Positions 1-9,326 of a stretch of DNA of 64,000 nucleotides are shown piece by piece. The notes beneath the pieces were generated by a model. That model was not told the origin of the DNA. It searched no databases and saw only the letters and a program-made list of their open reading frames with translations. Every line of letters begins with the position of its first letter. Position 1 is the stretch's first letter. The position numbers and the translations under genes were made by a program. The DNA comes from Filimonas zeae. GTDB lineage: Bacteria > Bacteroidota > Bacteroidia > Chitinophagales > Chitinophagaceae. The stretch is taken from contig NZ_BMIB01000001.1 in NCBI RefSeq assembly GCF_014641615.1, forward strand, positions 682,769 through 746,768, given 5' to 3'.

Positions 1-421
1 CTGGTACAGCCGTTACCGGGATATTCCGCGTGAGCCGTTGTATCCGTTTGGTTTTGGTTTAAGCTATACCAGCTTTCAATACAGTAACCTGCAGCTGAGC
101 AGTGCGTTGACGGATAAGGGCAAGGTAGTAACTGCTACCGTAACAGTTAGCAATACGGGTGACAGGGAAGGTGAAGAGGTGGTGCAGTGGTATATACGCG
201 ATTATGCTGCTGCGGTAATTCGTCCGGTGAAAGAACTGAAAGGTTTTGAAAAAGTAAGTTTGAAACCCGGTGAGAGCAAACAAATCAGCTGGAAGGTAGA
301 TGATAAAGTACTGAGCTTTTATGATGCCTCTGGTAATCTGGTGCTGGAATCTGGTAAGTTTACTGTGTATGCAGGTGGAAACTCCCGTGATGTACTGGAG
401 GCTTCGCTGGAAGTACGTTAA
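1..421 (+). CDS. Beta-glucosidase, GH3 family, C-terminal end (partial)
   Basis: Only the last 139 or so codons are in the window; the reading frame is open to the left edge. The motif PLYPFGFGLSYTSF followed by an Ig-like sandwich ending in FTVYAGGNSRD is the typical fibronectin type III-like C-terminal domain of GH3 beta-glucosidases / beta-xylosidases, which act on oligosaccharides in the periplasm. The two catalytic domains lie outside the window, so the exact substrate cannot be judged. The stop is 3 bases before a GH26 mannanase frame, so the two are probably co-transcribed and may work on the same glycan (beta-mannan or glucomannan fragments). That pairing is inference. Confidence 0.9.
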   Translation, partial: WYSRYRDIPREPLYPFGFGLSYTSFQYSNLQLSSALTDKGKVVTATVTVSNTGDREGEEVVQWYIRDYAAAVIRPVKELKGFEKVSLKPGESKQISWKVDDKVLSFYDASGNLVLESGKFTVYAGGNSRDVLEASLEVR

Positions 422-424
422 TTA

Positions 425-1570
425 ATGAGAAGTTGGTGTATGATACAGAAGCATAAATGGTTGTGGACGGTACTGTTTATGTTGGCAGCAGGTGCAAATG
501 CGCAGCGGCTGCCGGCGGACAAAAAAGCTACAAAGTCTACTATAGCTTTATATAAAAATCTTTACCGCTTGCCTGCCCGCGGATATCTGGTAGGGCATCA
601 GGATGCATTGGCTTATGGCGTGCATTGGAAGTACAAAGCGGGTAATAGTGATGTGAAAGCGGTTACTGGCGATTATCCTGCTTTATACGGCTGGGAACTG
701 GGCGATCTGGAAAAAGGTGCACCGGTTAACCTGGACAGCGTACCGTTTGCGGCCATGAAAAAGTATATACGTGAAGGATATGAACGGGGTGGCGCTATTA
801 CTATCAGCTGGCATGGCAATAACCCGCTTACCGGAAAAAGTGCCTGGGATACAACCAGTGGTACGGTGGCAGCTATATTGCCGGGCGGTAGCAAGCATGC
901 GTTGTTTGTACAGCAGTTAGATACGGTAGCCGGCTTTCTCAAAAGCCTGAAGGGAAAGAAGGGGGAGGCGATTCCTTTGATATTCCGTCCTTTTCATGAG
1001 CTTACGGGCAGTTGGTTCTGGTGGGGCGCTAAAAGTTGTACCGCGGCAGAACTGATTATGCTGTTTCGTTTTGAAGTGGATTATTTGCGTAATACGAAGG
1101 GGCTGCATAACCTGCTGATCTGTTATAATACTGCGAATGATTTTCAAACACAGGAGCAGTTTCTGGAACGTTATCCGGGAGATGACTATGTAGATATTGT
1201 ATCATTTGATGGTTATCAGTATGGAGCGCCTTCTAACAGTGTTGCTTTTGCAGAGAAGTTATCGGCACAGTTATCGGTAGTAGAAGCGGTGGCAAAGGAG
1301 AAGCAAAAAATTGCGGCCATTGGTGAACTGGGTTATAACCTGATACCGGATGTGCAGTGGTTTACCAAAACTGTAAGTGCCGCTGTTAAGAAGCATCATT
1401 TTGCTTATCTGTTATACTGGCGTAATGCCGGGTTTAAACCAAAGGATAATGCGATGGAATACTATATACCTTATAAAGGACATGCGGCTGCACCGGACTT
1501 TATACAATATTACCGCCAACCGGAAACCCTGTTTGAGAAAGAGGCGGCTGCGTTAAAGCTGTATCGTTAG
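425..1570 (+). CDS. GH26 beta-mannanase, secreted
   Basis: Endo-acting hydrolase expected to cut beta-1,4-mannan or a related beta-glucan. The N-terminus (about residues 6-27, ending ANAQ) is a signal peptide; starting at the second Met (440) gives the better-shaped signal. GH26 hallmarks are visible: ITISWHGNNPLTG near residue 125, the acid/base glutamate in RPFHE (E192) followed by SWFWWG, SFDGYQYG near 260, and the nucleophile glutamate in IGELGY (E301). Length 381 matches a single catalytic domain with no carbohydrate-binding module. It follows the GH3 gene by 3 bases, suggesting one transcript, and a strong bidirectional terminator lies 75 bases after the stop. Mannanase is the commonest GH26 activity; beta-1,3-xylanase or lichenase cannot be excluded. 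Confidence 0.88.
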   Translation: MRSWCMIQKHKWLWTVLFMLAAGANAQRLPADKKATKSTIALYKNLYRLPARGYLVGHQDALAYGVHWKYKAGNSDVKAVTGDYPALYGWELGDLEKGAPVNLDSVPFAAMKKYIREGYERGGAITISWHGNNPLTGKSAWDTTSGTVAAILPGGSKHALFVQQLDTVAGFLKSLKGKKGEAIPLIFRPFHELTGSWFWWGAKSCTAAELIMLFRFEVDYLRNTKGLHNLLICYNTANDFQTQEQFLERYPGDDYVDIVSFDGYQYGAPSNSVAFAEKLSAQLSVVEAVAKEKQKIAAIGELGYNLIPDVQWFTKTVSAAVKKHHFAYLLYWRNAGFKPKDNAMEYYIPYKGHAAAPDFIQYYRQPETLFEKEAAALKLYR

Positions 1571-1646
1571 CAATGAAAGAAATAACATTATAGGCCGGCG
1601 CCGGATAACGTTAATCTGATAGTTGGTTTTATTGAGGCTGGGAATA

Positions 1647-1686
1647 AAAAGGGGTAGCGTATCGTGCAGGATACGCTACCCCTTTT
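1647..1686. terminator. Bidirectional rho-independent terminator
   Basis: Perfect 17-base arms (1647-1663 and 1670-1686) with a 6-base loop; the arms begin AAAA and end TTTT, so the hairpin has a U-tract on either strand. It sits between the convergent GH26 gene and the small membrane-protein gene. Confidence 0.9.
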
Positions 1687-1689
1687 ACT

Positions 1690-2070
1690 TTATTGCTGTA
1701 CAGGTACTCCGGCTGTTTTTAGTTTAGAGATTCTTCTGCCCCTGAAAAACAGATACAGATTGAAGAATAGCATAATGCCCAGATAAATACAGAAGCCACC
1801 TATTTTGGTGCCCAGTATTTCCAGCATACTGCGGCTGGTGAATATTTCCTGCGCAATGGTCATAATGGTTAATGCAAAGCCCAGGTTTAGCAGGTAAAAG
1901 CCGGTTTCAAATAACTTATTGGTGGCTATAGCTATATCTGCCTTGCCATGAAAAATATCCAGCATAAACACTTTACTGTTTTTAAACAGGGTATGTGCCA
2001 CGTACCATGTTAACAGAATAATTACAGGCAGGTATACGAGATAGGCTACAAAATTGAAAGAGGTGCGCAT
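1690..2070 (-). CDS. Small membrane protein, paralogue of its neighbour
   Basis: 126 residues with three or four hydrophobic segments (about 7-30, 58-76, 88-112) and a basic C-terminal tail. I do not recognise the family. It is clearly related to the gene upstream (2074-2433): both have LFKNxxVF or IFYKNGRVF near residue 28, then a short soluble stretch, then NKxLxxGxYLLNLGxA. The start is 3 bases from the neighbour's stop, so the pair is translated from one message, and both probably form one complex or arose by tandem duplication. No catalytic motif is visible. Confidence 0.7.
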   Translation of the reverse strand: MRTSFNFVAYLVYLPVIILLTWYVAHTLFKNSKVFMLDIFHGKADIAIATNKLFETGFYLLNLGFALTIMTIAQEIFTSRSMLEILGTKIGGFCIYLGIMLFFNLYLFFRGRRISKLKTAGVPVQQ

Positions 2071-2073
2071 AGC

Positions 2074-2433
2074 TTATGGTTTAGATGATAAATAATGATT
2101 TTTACGTTTGCTGAGTATATAAATAGCACTCATGTTAAAGAAATGAATCACCGCCAGGGTAAGCAATATCCTGCCCGTCATACCGGCAACGCTGTCTATC
2201 AGTTCCTTCCAGGTGGCAATGGTATTCCAGCTACGCAGCATCAGGGCCGCATATCCCAGATTTAACAGGTAGTACCCTTTCAGCAACATTTTATTGATGA
2301 ATTGGGTGAGTGATTCATTGTTATCCAACATGGTAATAATGAATACCCTGCCGTTTTTGTAAAAGATGAGGCCCACGCGAAAGGTGATGAAATAGGTAAG
2401 CGTGAGGTAAATAATATACGCCAGCGTGTTCAT
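2074..2433 (-). CDS. Small membrane protein, first of a paralogous pair
   Basis: 119 residues, about four hydrophobic segments (3-24, 50-66, 88-108) and a lysine-rich C-terminus. Shares FYKNGRVF and KGYYLLNLGYA with its downstream neighbour. Function unknown. It is the first gene of a two-gene leftward unit with a promoter-like element about 40 bases upstream, and is divergent from the GH88 gene. The pairing of two unequal paralogues suggests a heteromeric membrane protein; this is inference only. Confidence 0.7.
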   Translation of the reverse strand: MNTLAYIIYLTLTYFITFRVGLIFYKNGRVFIITMLDNNESLTQFINKMLLKGYYLLNLGYAALMLRSWNTIATWKELIDSVAGMTGRILLTLAVIHFFNMSAIYILSKRKNHYLSSKP

Positions 2434-2470
2434 AGCTTTCTGTTTTAAAGTGTGTTACGCTTTGACAGTT

Positions 2471-2501
2471 CAAAGGTATACTGTGTTTTCTGAATTTTCA
2501 A
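2471..2501 (-). promoter_or_regulatory. Bacteroidota-type promoter for the membrane-protein pair
   Basis: On the minus strand, TTG (2501-2499), a 20-base spacer and TACCTTTG (2478-2471) match the TTTG / TAnnTTTG consensus. The start codon is 38 bases downstream. Confidence 0.5.
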
Positions 2502-2707
2502 TAAAAAATGAAAATGAATTGTGGCCGTGGTAGATTGAAGTGCCTGTTAATACCTTGTTGCCGTTGAAATTTTGCGATAGTTGATAATGTTTAGGCAAGA
2601 GATATTTTAAAACGTATCTTGTTTGCCCTATTTTTTACTCCCTGTTTTACGGCGGCAGACTGATTTTTTCTGTGCCGTTTTATGATGAGCAGTGGATATA
2701 TACAAAT

Positions 2708-3955
2708 ATGAAAATGAAAAAAAACAGCAGATTGCTTTGGGTGCTTGCAGGCGTTTTGTTTGCTTTTACACCCGCCAACAATGAAAACGAATTTATCAAT
2801 GGCCAGCTTTCCGGCGGTGCCAGCCGGTTGAAAAAGATGCTGGTAACTGCCAATGGGGTAGACACGCTTTTTCCCAGAACTACTGATAAGCAGGGGCATC
2901 TGAAACTGACGGATAAGTATGACTGGACTTCCGGCTTTTTTCCCGGTTCTTTATGGTATGCTTATGAGGCAACCAAAGAGGAGATTCTGAAAGCGGAAGC
3001 GATAAAATGGACAGAAAAGCTGGCTGCGTTGCAAACCTTTACCGGCCATCATGATCTGGGTTTTATGATGTATTGCAGCTATGGCAATGCTTATCGCCTT
3101 ACCGGTAAGGAGGAATATAAAAACATTCTGATACAATCAGCAAAGTCGCTGGCTACCCGTTTCAGTGCCAAAACCGGCAGCATTAAATCCTGGAACAACT
3201 TCGGCTCCTGGGATGGCAAAAACAAATACAACTATCCGGTGATTATTGACAATATGATGAACCTGGAACTGCTGTTTTTTGCCTCACGCGTTACCGGCGA
3301 TGCGCAGTATAAAAACATAGCGGTACAGCATGCCACTACTGTTTTAAAAAATCAGTTAAGGCCCGATTACAGCTGTTACCATGTGGTATGTTATGATGCC
3401 GGTACCGGTGCGGTGCTGGCCCGCGAAACAGCACAAGGGTATTCTGATAACTCTACCTGGGCGCGCGGACAGGCATGGGGTATTTATGGCTTTACCATGA
3501 CTTACCGGGAAACCAGAGAAAAACGTTTTTTGACTGCTGCGCAAAAGATGGCAGATTTTTATCTGAACCAGAAAACCTTGCCTTCTGATAAAGTGGCTTA
3601 CTGGGATTTTAACGCCAATGAAGTGGGATACCAGCCTTCTGTAAAATCACATGCACCTGAAGCAGCTGCCAAATACCGGGATGCTTCTGCGGCTGCTATT
3701 ACCGCTTCTGCGCTGCTGGAACTGAGTACGTTTTTGGGTAGTAAGGGCGAGAAATATAAACAGGCGGCCATCAACATATTGCATGCGCTTAGCAGCCCGG
3801 TGTATCTGGCACCCGAAGGGCAGAACGGTGATTTTATATTAAAACATAGTGTAGGCAGTATTCCGCACAGTAGTGAAATTGATGTACCGTTAGTGTATGC
3901 TGACTATTATTACCTGGAAGCTTTGAGCAGATACCGTTCGCTGGTGGCACGATAG
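2708..3955 (+). CDS. GH88 unsaturated glucuronyl hydrolase, secreted
   Basis: Removes 4,5-unsaturated uronic acid from oligosaccharides left by polysaccharide lyases. I chose ATG 2708 because MKMKKNSRLLWVLAGVLFAFTPA is a good signal peptide; frame continues upstream to 2672. The two catalytic aspartates of the GH88 (alpha/alpha)6 barrel are seen as HDLGF (D116) and IIDNMMN (D181), with the usual spacing of about 60 residues. WARGQAWGIYG near 260 and HSSEIDVPLVYADYYYLEAL at the end are also typical. Length 416 fits a full single-domain enzyme. There is no lyase gene in the window, so the substrate (glycosaminoglycan, ulvan, gellan or xanthan fragments) cannot be told. Confidence 0.9.
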   Translation: MKMKKNSRLLWVLAGVLFAFTPANNENEFINGQLSGGASRLKKMLVTANGVDTLFPRTTDKQGHLKLTDKYDWTSGFFPGSLWYAYEATKEEILKAEAIKWTEKLAALQTFTGHHDLGFMMYCSYGNAYRLTGKEEYKNILIQSAKSLATRFSAKTGSIKSWNNFGSWDGKNKYNYPVIIDNMMNLELLFFASRVTGDAQYKNIAVQHATTVLKNQLRPDYSCYHVVCYDAGTGAVLARETAQGYSDNSTWARGQAWGIYGFTMTYRETREKRFLTAAQKMADFYLNQKTLPSDKVAYWDFNANEVGYQPSVKSHAPEAAAKYRDASAAAITASALLELSTFLGSKGEKYKQAAINILHALSSPVYLAPEGQNGDFILKHSVGSIPHSSEIDVPLVYADYYYLEALSRYRSLVAR

Positions 3956-4046
3956 TAAAGAATGATTGCTATTCTTCTGATAAAGCGGGTACGGAGGGTT
4001 TCTGGAGTGATATAGAAGTCTTATACCGGAACGGCCTTATTAAGGC

Positions 4047-4082
4047 AAAATCGGTTGTATCGAAGGTGATACAACCGATTTT
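4047..4082. terminator. Bidirectional terminator between convergent genes
   Basis: Perfect 15-base arms (4047-4061 and 4068-4082) with a 6-base loop; arms start AAAA and end TTTT. Placed between the GH88 gene and the acetyltransferase gene on the other strand. Confidence 0.88.
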
Positions 4083-4086
4083 ATTT

Positions 4087-4647
4087 TCAGGAAGTGGTTA
4101 GTTCTTTTACCACGCGGCAGGGATTGCCTACTGCCACTACATTGGCGGGAATGTTTTTGGTTACTACGCTGCCGGCACCAATTACAGTATTGGCGCCTAT
4201 GGTTACATTGGGTAGCACCAGTACATTGGCACCCAGCCATACGTTATCTCCAATGGTAACAGGATAGGCAAATTCCTGCCCTGCTACACGTAAGGTGGTA
4301 TCTAATGGGTGGCCGGCGGTGTATATACCTACGTTGGGTGCGAATAATACGTTGTTGCCAATTCGTACTTCTGCGCAATCCAGTATGGTGCAGTTTACAT
4401 TGGCGTAAAAGTTTTCGCCCAGGTGAATATTATAACCATAATCGCAATGGAAGCCCTTTTCTATTACAAAGCTGTTGCCCGTGGTGCCCAGTAGTTTTTT
4501 AAATAATAACTGCTTTTGAGGATTGCCGGGTGGCAGGCTGTGGATTTCAAAAACCAGTTGACTTGCACGTTCCCGTTCTGAAAGTAATTCGTTATCTGTA
4601 GCCAGATATAATTCTCCGCTTAGCATTTTTTGTTTTTCCGACTTCAT
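4087..4647 (-). CDS. maa: Maltose/galactoside O-acetyltransferase family protein
   Basis: Transfers acetyl from acetyl-CoA to a sugar hydroxyl. The N-terminal MLSGELYLATDNELLSERER is the Mac (maltose acetyltransferase) domain, and residues 55-180 form a left-handed beta-helix of hexapeptide repeats (FHCDYGYNIHLGENFYAN, IGDNVWLGANVLVLPNVTIG, VIGAGSVVTKNIPANVVA). The catalytic histidine is in TAGHPLD. The ending VVAVGNPCRVVKEL is the standard family C-terminus, and 186 residues is the normal length. Cytoplasmic. A 90-base gap separates it from the next minus-strand gene, so it may have its own promoter. The biological acceptor sugar is unknown in nearly all members. Confidence 0.9.
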   Translation of the reverse strand: MKSEKQKMLSGELYLATDNELLSERERASQLVFEIHSLPPGNPQKQLLFKKLLGTTGNSFVIEKGFHCDYGYNIHLGENFYANVNCTILDCAEVRIGNNVLFAPNVGIYTAGHPLDTTLRVAGQEFAYPVTIGDNVWLGANVLVLPNVTIGANTVIGAGSVVTKNIPANVVAVGNPCRVVKELTTS

Positions 4648-4737
4648 AATACTCAGGTTGTGTAAGGTACAATCAATTGCTTTTTGCTAACTAACAGCTA
4701 TTGCTGCGGTTTGTTTTGAGAAATGATGCTTTATGTT

Positions 4738-5229
4738 TTATAACAGGTGCCGGTGGTAGAATACATTATCTGCAGACATTACCGGGAAATAGGAAGGCAG
4801 GTCTTTCTTTGATACTACGTTAAATCCATTACGCTCATAAAAACGCAGTGCTGCTTTTAAAATATCTACTGTGCCCAGATAGAGATCGTTTATGTGCTGT
4901 TGGTGGCTATATTGTATAAGTTTATCTAACAACTGTTGGGCTACTCCTGTTTCCCTGCCTCTGTATTCTTTTCGTACAAACATTTTGCGGATGGCACCTG
5001 CGTTGTGGCCGGTAGCAATAAGGGCAATAGTGCCAACCAGCAGATCGCCTTCAAATGCACCCCAGAAGCCACCGCCGGGTGTAATGTAAAAATTATCAAT
5101 ATCCTGCAGGTCTGGCTGGTCTGCCAAAGTAACGGGAACCTGGAATTCTATTTGTTGTATGGGAAGTATCAGATCTACTACCTGCTGTGAATACCTGTTG
5201 TCAATAGTTTTTATTATCAGTGCTGCCAT
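4738..5229 (-). CDS. GNAT family N-acetyltransferase
   Basis: Acetyl-CoA-dependent transferase of unknown acceptor. Start set at 5229 (MAALIIKTIDNRYSQQVVDL) because the fold begins there; the frame opens earlier, at 5286. Motif A is visible as MFVRKEYRGRETGVAQQLLDKLI with the R/Q-x-x-G-x-G/A acetyl-CoA loop slightly altered (YRGRETGVA). The C-terminal LRFYERNGFNVV is motif B. Similar proteins are small soluble enzymes, often annotated by fold only. Separated by about 108 bases from the divergent TonB receptor gene. Confidence 0.85.
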   Translation of the reverse strand: MAALIIKTIDNRYSQQVVDLILPIQQIEFQVPVTLADQPDLQDIDNFYITPGGGFWGAFEGDLLVGTIALIATGHNAGAIRKMFVRKEYRGRETGVAQQLLDKLIQYSHQQHINDLYLGTVDILKAALRFYERNGFNVVSKKDLPSYFPVMSADNVFYHRHLL

Positions 5230-5337
5230 TCTTCCTATTCTCTTTAAAAAGGTGAAGGTATTAATTTGGTCATTTTGGGGAAACATTAGCTTAATATAAC
5301 GCTTATAGTTTTGTTAAAATAATTTCCCAATTATCTT

Positions 5338-8300
5338 ATGTTTAAACATTCCCTTCATGCCTTACTACTGCTGATGGTGCTTTTTGCTTTTGGCGGTTAT
5401 GTACAGGCCCAGACTACTCAGGCTTCTATTTCCGGCGTAATTCTCAATCACGAGCAAAAGCCACAGGCAGGAGCAAACGTGTCGGTGCGAAATGAGTCTA
5501 CCGGCTTTTTTACCAAAACAGTTACCAATGCACAAGGTTCGTTTACGTTTAAGGAATTGCCACTGGGCGGGCCTTATACGGTAAGTGCAACCTATGTAGG
5601 CTTTGGAGAACAGAAGAGAAGCGGTTATATGCTTAGCCAGGGTGACGCTATTAAGCTTACCATGGATATGCAAACAGAAGCTTCTACACTTCAGGTGGTG
5701 GAAGTAGTTGCTTCCGGCCTGAAAAATAAATCTGAAAACATTGGTGCGGCAACGGCTATCTCTGCCAAAACCATGACCAGGCTGCCTGTTAACGGACGTA
5801 ATTTTACTACGCTGATGGATCTTTCTCCGTTAAGCCGTGGTGGTAATATTTCGGGCCAGCTGGGTTCTTCTACCAACTACACTATTGATGGTATGAATGC
5901 TAAAAACCCAACTTCGGCAGGTGCTACTACCAGCCGTAGTGGTGCGCCTTATTCTATTTCTATTGAGGCGGTGCGTGAATTTAAAGTAGTTACTAACCAG
6001 TACGATGTTACCTATGGCCGTGCAGGTGGTGGTACAGTAAGTGCGGTTACCAAGCAGGGCACCAACACCGTTACCGGAAGTGTTTTCGGTTATGGACGTG
6101 CCAACTGGCTGGCCAGCAAGTATGATATCAGAGGTAACGTACGTAATAATAACTATTCTACTTATCAGTATGGTTTTTCACTGGGTGGCCCGATTATTAA
6201 GGACAAGCTGCATTATTTTATAGCGTGGGATCATCAGCGGGATATGCGTTCATTAGTTATTGCCGATGTGCAGTCACCGGCTGATGAAAATACCTATAGT
6301 ATTACCAAAGCTTCTCTGGATAATTTTGTAAGCGTTGCCCGTTCTAAATACGGTGTTTCTAACAAGCCTCAGTATGGTTCTTTTGATAAGAACAGAGGAT
6401 CTGATGCTGCTTTTTTACGTTTAGACTGGCAGATTAACAGTAAAAACCTGTTAACTATCCGCGATAACTTTACCAACGACCGTAACAAACTGGGGTTGGT
6501 AGATAATACTGCTATTAACCTGTATGAAAGTACCGGTAACGACTTTAACAGAGATAACAGCTTACTGGCTACTTTACGTACTTCTGTAAGTTCTAAGCTT
6601 ACCAATGAGCTGAAAGTGCAACACCTGTATACTTACCAGAGCAGTGAGCCGGGAGATGATCTGCCTAAAGGCAATATTCCCCGTGCAACGGTAGATCAGG
6701 TAGCTTCTACCATTAATGGTGCTACCAGAACGGTTGCTATTCAGATTGGTGGACATCGTTTTGCACAGGAGAATTTCCGCAACCATGTGCTACAGCTGGT
6801 AGATAACGTATATCTCACTACCGATAAAGTAAAATATACTTTTGGTATTGATGTAATGTACACGCATTCCCGTTCCAGATACGGTAGTGAAGTAAACGGA
6901 CGTTTCTATTATCAGGATATAGATAATTTTATAGCCAACACGCCTTACCGTTTTTCCCGCGAGGTGCCTTTAATGGATGATCCGGGCGTTACCGGTAATA
7001 TTCTGAATGCAGGTGTATATGGCCAGATGCAGACTTCGTTGGGCAAAGGATTGGATTTTACCGGTGGTTTGCGTTTTGATTACGCACACTATCCAAAATC
7101 TCCGCTGAACCAACTGGTGCAGACCGAACTGAATATCCGTACGGATAACAAACTGAAGTCTGCCGTTATTCAGCCACGTGTGCAATTGACTTATGATATT
7201 AATGAAAAGCATAGAGACATTATTCGCTTTGGTGCGGGTGTATTTGCGTCAGACATCAACAACTATGTACTGATTAATAACCTGGTATTTGATGGTAAGC
7301 ATTCTGCTACTGTGGATGTGCGTGCCCCTAATGTGCCGGTTGCTGATTTTATTGGCTACCGCAATGGTACTGCTACAGCACCCACTTTACCTGCTTTTCA
7401 GCTGGCTACTATTAATACCAATGGTACGAACGCTAAAATTCCGGTGATGTATAAGGCTAACCTGTCGTATACACACTTTTTTACTCCTAAGCTGAAGGCT
7501 ACCGTTACCGGCTATGCTACGCTGGGGCGTAACAACTATATGTATCTGGACCGCAACATGGTAACTACACCGCAGTTTACACTGCCGGAAGAAGGTAACC
7601 GTGGCGTATATATTCCTTTGGAAAAAATGCCCGAAAATGGTTCTGCTGACTGGTTACAGGGACGTATTTCTAATAAGCTGGGCCGTGTGCTGGAGTTGAA
7701 CAGCATTGGAAAGGTAAATCAGTATGCTGTGGTGCTGGATGCCTCCTGGCAGTATTACAGGGATGGTGATGTTTCTGTAAGCTATACTTATAATGATGCC
7801 AAAGACAATACTTCTTTTAACGGTAACGTGGCAAACTCTGCCACCCTTTCTCTGCCTGTAAAAGATGATCCGCGTGATCTGAGCAGAATGACTTATTCTG
7901 ATAACCAGTTCCGTCATAAAGTGGTGGTATTTGGTACCCTGCCTACTTTTTATGGTATCAGCATAGGCGTACGCTTCTCTGGCATAGGCGGTACCCGTTA
8001 CAGCTTATTATCCGGCGGAAACACCAATGGTGACTTTGTGGTGGGTACTAACGATCTGGCCTATGTTTTCGACCCTAACTCAAGCAAAACTGCCCAGAAT
8101 GTAAGAAATGGCTTGAATACTATTCTGAACAACCCTAGCGCCAGCAAAAGCCTTAAGAATTACATTAATAAATATGCCGGCGGAATGGCGGAAAGAAACG
8201 GCGGTGTAAATGGCTTTTATGGCACTTTTGACCTGCGCATCAGCAAAAAGTTCAAAATCTATAAAACACATGCATTGGAGGTTTCCGGTGATTTGTTTAA

Positions 8301-8517
8301 CGTAGCCAATATGTTTAAGAAAACATGGGGTGTAAGCAAAAATATGGGCAACCAGGCGCTGTATGGAATAGGTATTCCTAAAACGGATACCAGCCCTGCT
8401 GTTCCTGCATTTGACAAAGCCAACCAAAGGTTTATTTACCGTGTAAACAACTCGGGTATACCGGGCCCATCTGGTGATCCTTATCAGGCGCAGATTGGTG
8501 TAAGGTACAGTTTCTAG
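5338..8517 (+). CDS. TonB-dependent receptor, Oar-like
   Basis: Outer-membrane beta-barrel for TonB-driven uptake. Residues 1-25 are a signal peptide ending YVQAQ; 28-115 form a carboxypeptidase regulatory-like domain (ISGVILNHEQKPQAGANVSV); 125-240 is the plug (LPVNGRNFTTLMDLSPL, YTIDGMNAKNP, VREFKVVTNQYDVTYGRAGGG); the rest is the 22-strand barrel ending in aromatic IGVRYSF, the usual outer-membrane signal. The plug wording and 1059-residue length are those of the Oar group first described in Myxococcus, not the SusC group, and there is no SusD partner next to it. It has its own terminator at 8541-8570 and appears monocistronic. Substrate unknown. Confidence 0.9.
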   Translation: MFKHSLHALLLLMVLFAFGGYVQAQTTQASISGVILNHEQKPQAGANVSVRNESTGFFTKTVTNAQGSFTFKELPLGGPYTVSATYVGFGEQKRSGYMLSQGDAIKLTMDMQTEASTLQVVEVVASGLKNKSENIGAATAISAKTMTRLPVNGRNFTTLMDLSPLSRGGNISGQLGSSTNYTIDGMNAKNPTSAGATTSRSGAPYSISIEAVREFKVVTNQYDVTYGRAGGGTVSAVTKQGTNTVTGSVFGYGRANWLASKYDIRGNVRNNNYSTYQYGFSLGGPIIKDKLHYFIAWDHQRDMRSLVIADVQSPADENTYSITKASLDNFVSVARSKYGVSNKPQYGSFDKNRGSDAAFLRLDWQINSKNLLTIRDNFTNDRNKLGLVDNTAINLYESTGNDFNRDNSLLATLRTSVSSKLTNELKVQHLYTYQSSEPGDDLPKGNIPRATVDQVASTINGATRTVAIQIGGHRFAQENFRNHVLQLVDNVYLTTDKVKYTFGIDVMYTHSRSRYGSEVNGRFYYQDIDNFIANTPYRFSREVPLMDDPGVTGNILNAGVYGQMQTSLGKGLDFTGGLRFDYAHYPKSPLNQLVQTELNIRTDNKLKSAVIQPRVQLTYDINEKHRDIIRFGAGVFASDINNYVLINNLVFDGKHSATVDVRAPNVPVADFIGYRNGTATAPTLPAFQLATINTNGTNAKIPVMYKANLSYTHFFTPKLKATVTGYATLGRNNYMYLDRNMVTTPQFTLPEEGNRGVYIPLEKMPENGSADWLQGRISNKLGRVLELNSIGKVNQYAVVLDASWQYYRDGDVSVSYTYNDAKDNTSFNGNVANSATLSLPVKDDPRDLSRMTYSDNQFRHKVVVFGTLPTFYGISIGVRFSGIGGTRYSLLSGGNTNGDFVVGTNDLAYVFDPNSSKTAQNVRNGLNTILNNPSASKSLKNYINKYAGGMAERNGGVNGFYGTFDLRISKKFKIYKTHALEVSGDLFNVANMFKKTWGVSKNMGNQALYGIGIPKTDTSPAVPAFDKANQRFIYRVNNSGIPGPSGDPYQAQIGVRYSF

Positions 8518-8540
8518 TAAAGTTTAGTTACACACATAAG

Positions 8541-8570
8541 AAAGGCCCTGGCGTAATGCCGGGGCTTTTT
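8541..8570 (+). terminator. Terminator of the TonB receptor gene
   Basis: GCCCTGGC (8545-8552), loop GTAAT, GCCGGGGC (8558-8565), then five T. Eight-base stem with one G-U pair, 24 bases after the stop. Confidence 0.85.
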
Positions 8571-8709
8571 AGTTTATCTGTCCGTTTTAAGTAAATATGT
8601 TTCCGGGTGGATTTGCCGTTGTAGTATAGAATAAAGCTGAAAAATATTGCTATCTTGTTAACGCATGCCTTCTGTATGCAGCTGTGTTATTTACCTGATA
8701 TTAAATAAT

Positions 8710-9084
8710 ATGACAGAACCTGTTAGTTTGTTTGCCAAAATAGTGATTGGCCTGGTTGCCCTGGAACATCTATATATATTATGGATGGAGATGTTTGCCT
8801 GGGAAACTGTAGGGAAGAAAACTTTTAAAAGTTTGCCAGCTCATTTGTTTACGCCTACCAAAGGCCTGGCGGCTAATCAGGGTTTGTATAATGGTTTTCT
8901 GGCAGCAGGGCTCATCTGGTCTTTATTTATAAGCAATGCTGAGTGGCAACAGCATATTGCCCTGTTCTTTTTAAGTTGTGTGGCAATTGCCGGTGTATTT
9001 GGTGCAGTTACTGCGGCTAAAAGAATTTTCTGGGTGCAGGCGATGCCCGCGTTGGTGGGTATTGCAGTGTTACTGTGGCTATAA
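8710..9084 (+). CDS. DUF1304 family membrane protein
   Basis: About 124 residues from ATG 8710 (MTEPVSLFAKIVIG); an earlier in-frame ATG at 8665 would add a non-conserved extension. Four hydrophobic segments cover almost the whole length (about 5-27, 50-68, 74-95, 100-122). The block LEHLYILWMEMFAWETVGKKTF after the first segment, followed by NQGLYNGFLAAGL, is characteristic of DUF1304, a family of small inner-membrane proteins with no proven role. It stands alone between the receptor terminator and the tail-collar genes. Confidence 0.85.
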   Translation: MTEPVSLFAKIVIGLVALEHLYILWMEMFAWETVGKKTFKSLPAHLFTPTKGLAANQGLYNGFLAAGLIWSLFISNAEWQQHIALFFLSCVAIAGVFGAVTAAKRIFWVQAMPALVGIAVLLWL

Positions 9085-9326
9085 TCATATAACCTTACAA
9101 AAATTGCTGCTATCCTGTATGCCGCTGCTGCATGCAGGTGTTAGCTTGCTTCTTAGTCTTACCCGTTTTACTTCCACTCCGGCAATACGGATATTGTAAA
9201 AATCACGGAAAACCGGGATTCTGTTATTCTGGCAAATAGTCTTTCTTTACAGTGCCAGACACAGCTATAGATGTCATTTCTTTTATTATAAGCTTGCACA
9301 TATTCATTATCCTTAATACTATAACA

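Noticed and set aside
1..3955. A full polysaccharide utilisation locus
   Set aside because: Glycoside hydrolases are present, but there is no SusC/SusD pair or hybrid sensor; the receptor at 5338 is Oar-like and separated by acetyltransferase genes on the other strand.
5306..5313. TAGTTTTG as -7 box of the TonB receptor promoter
   Set aside because: No -33 box is found at 19-21 bases; the nearest TTTG is about 28 bases away.
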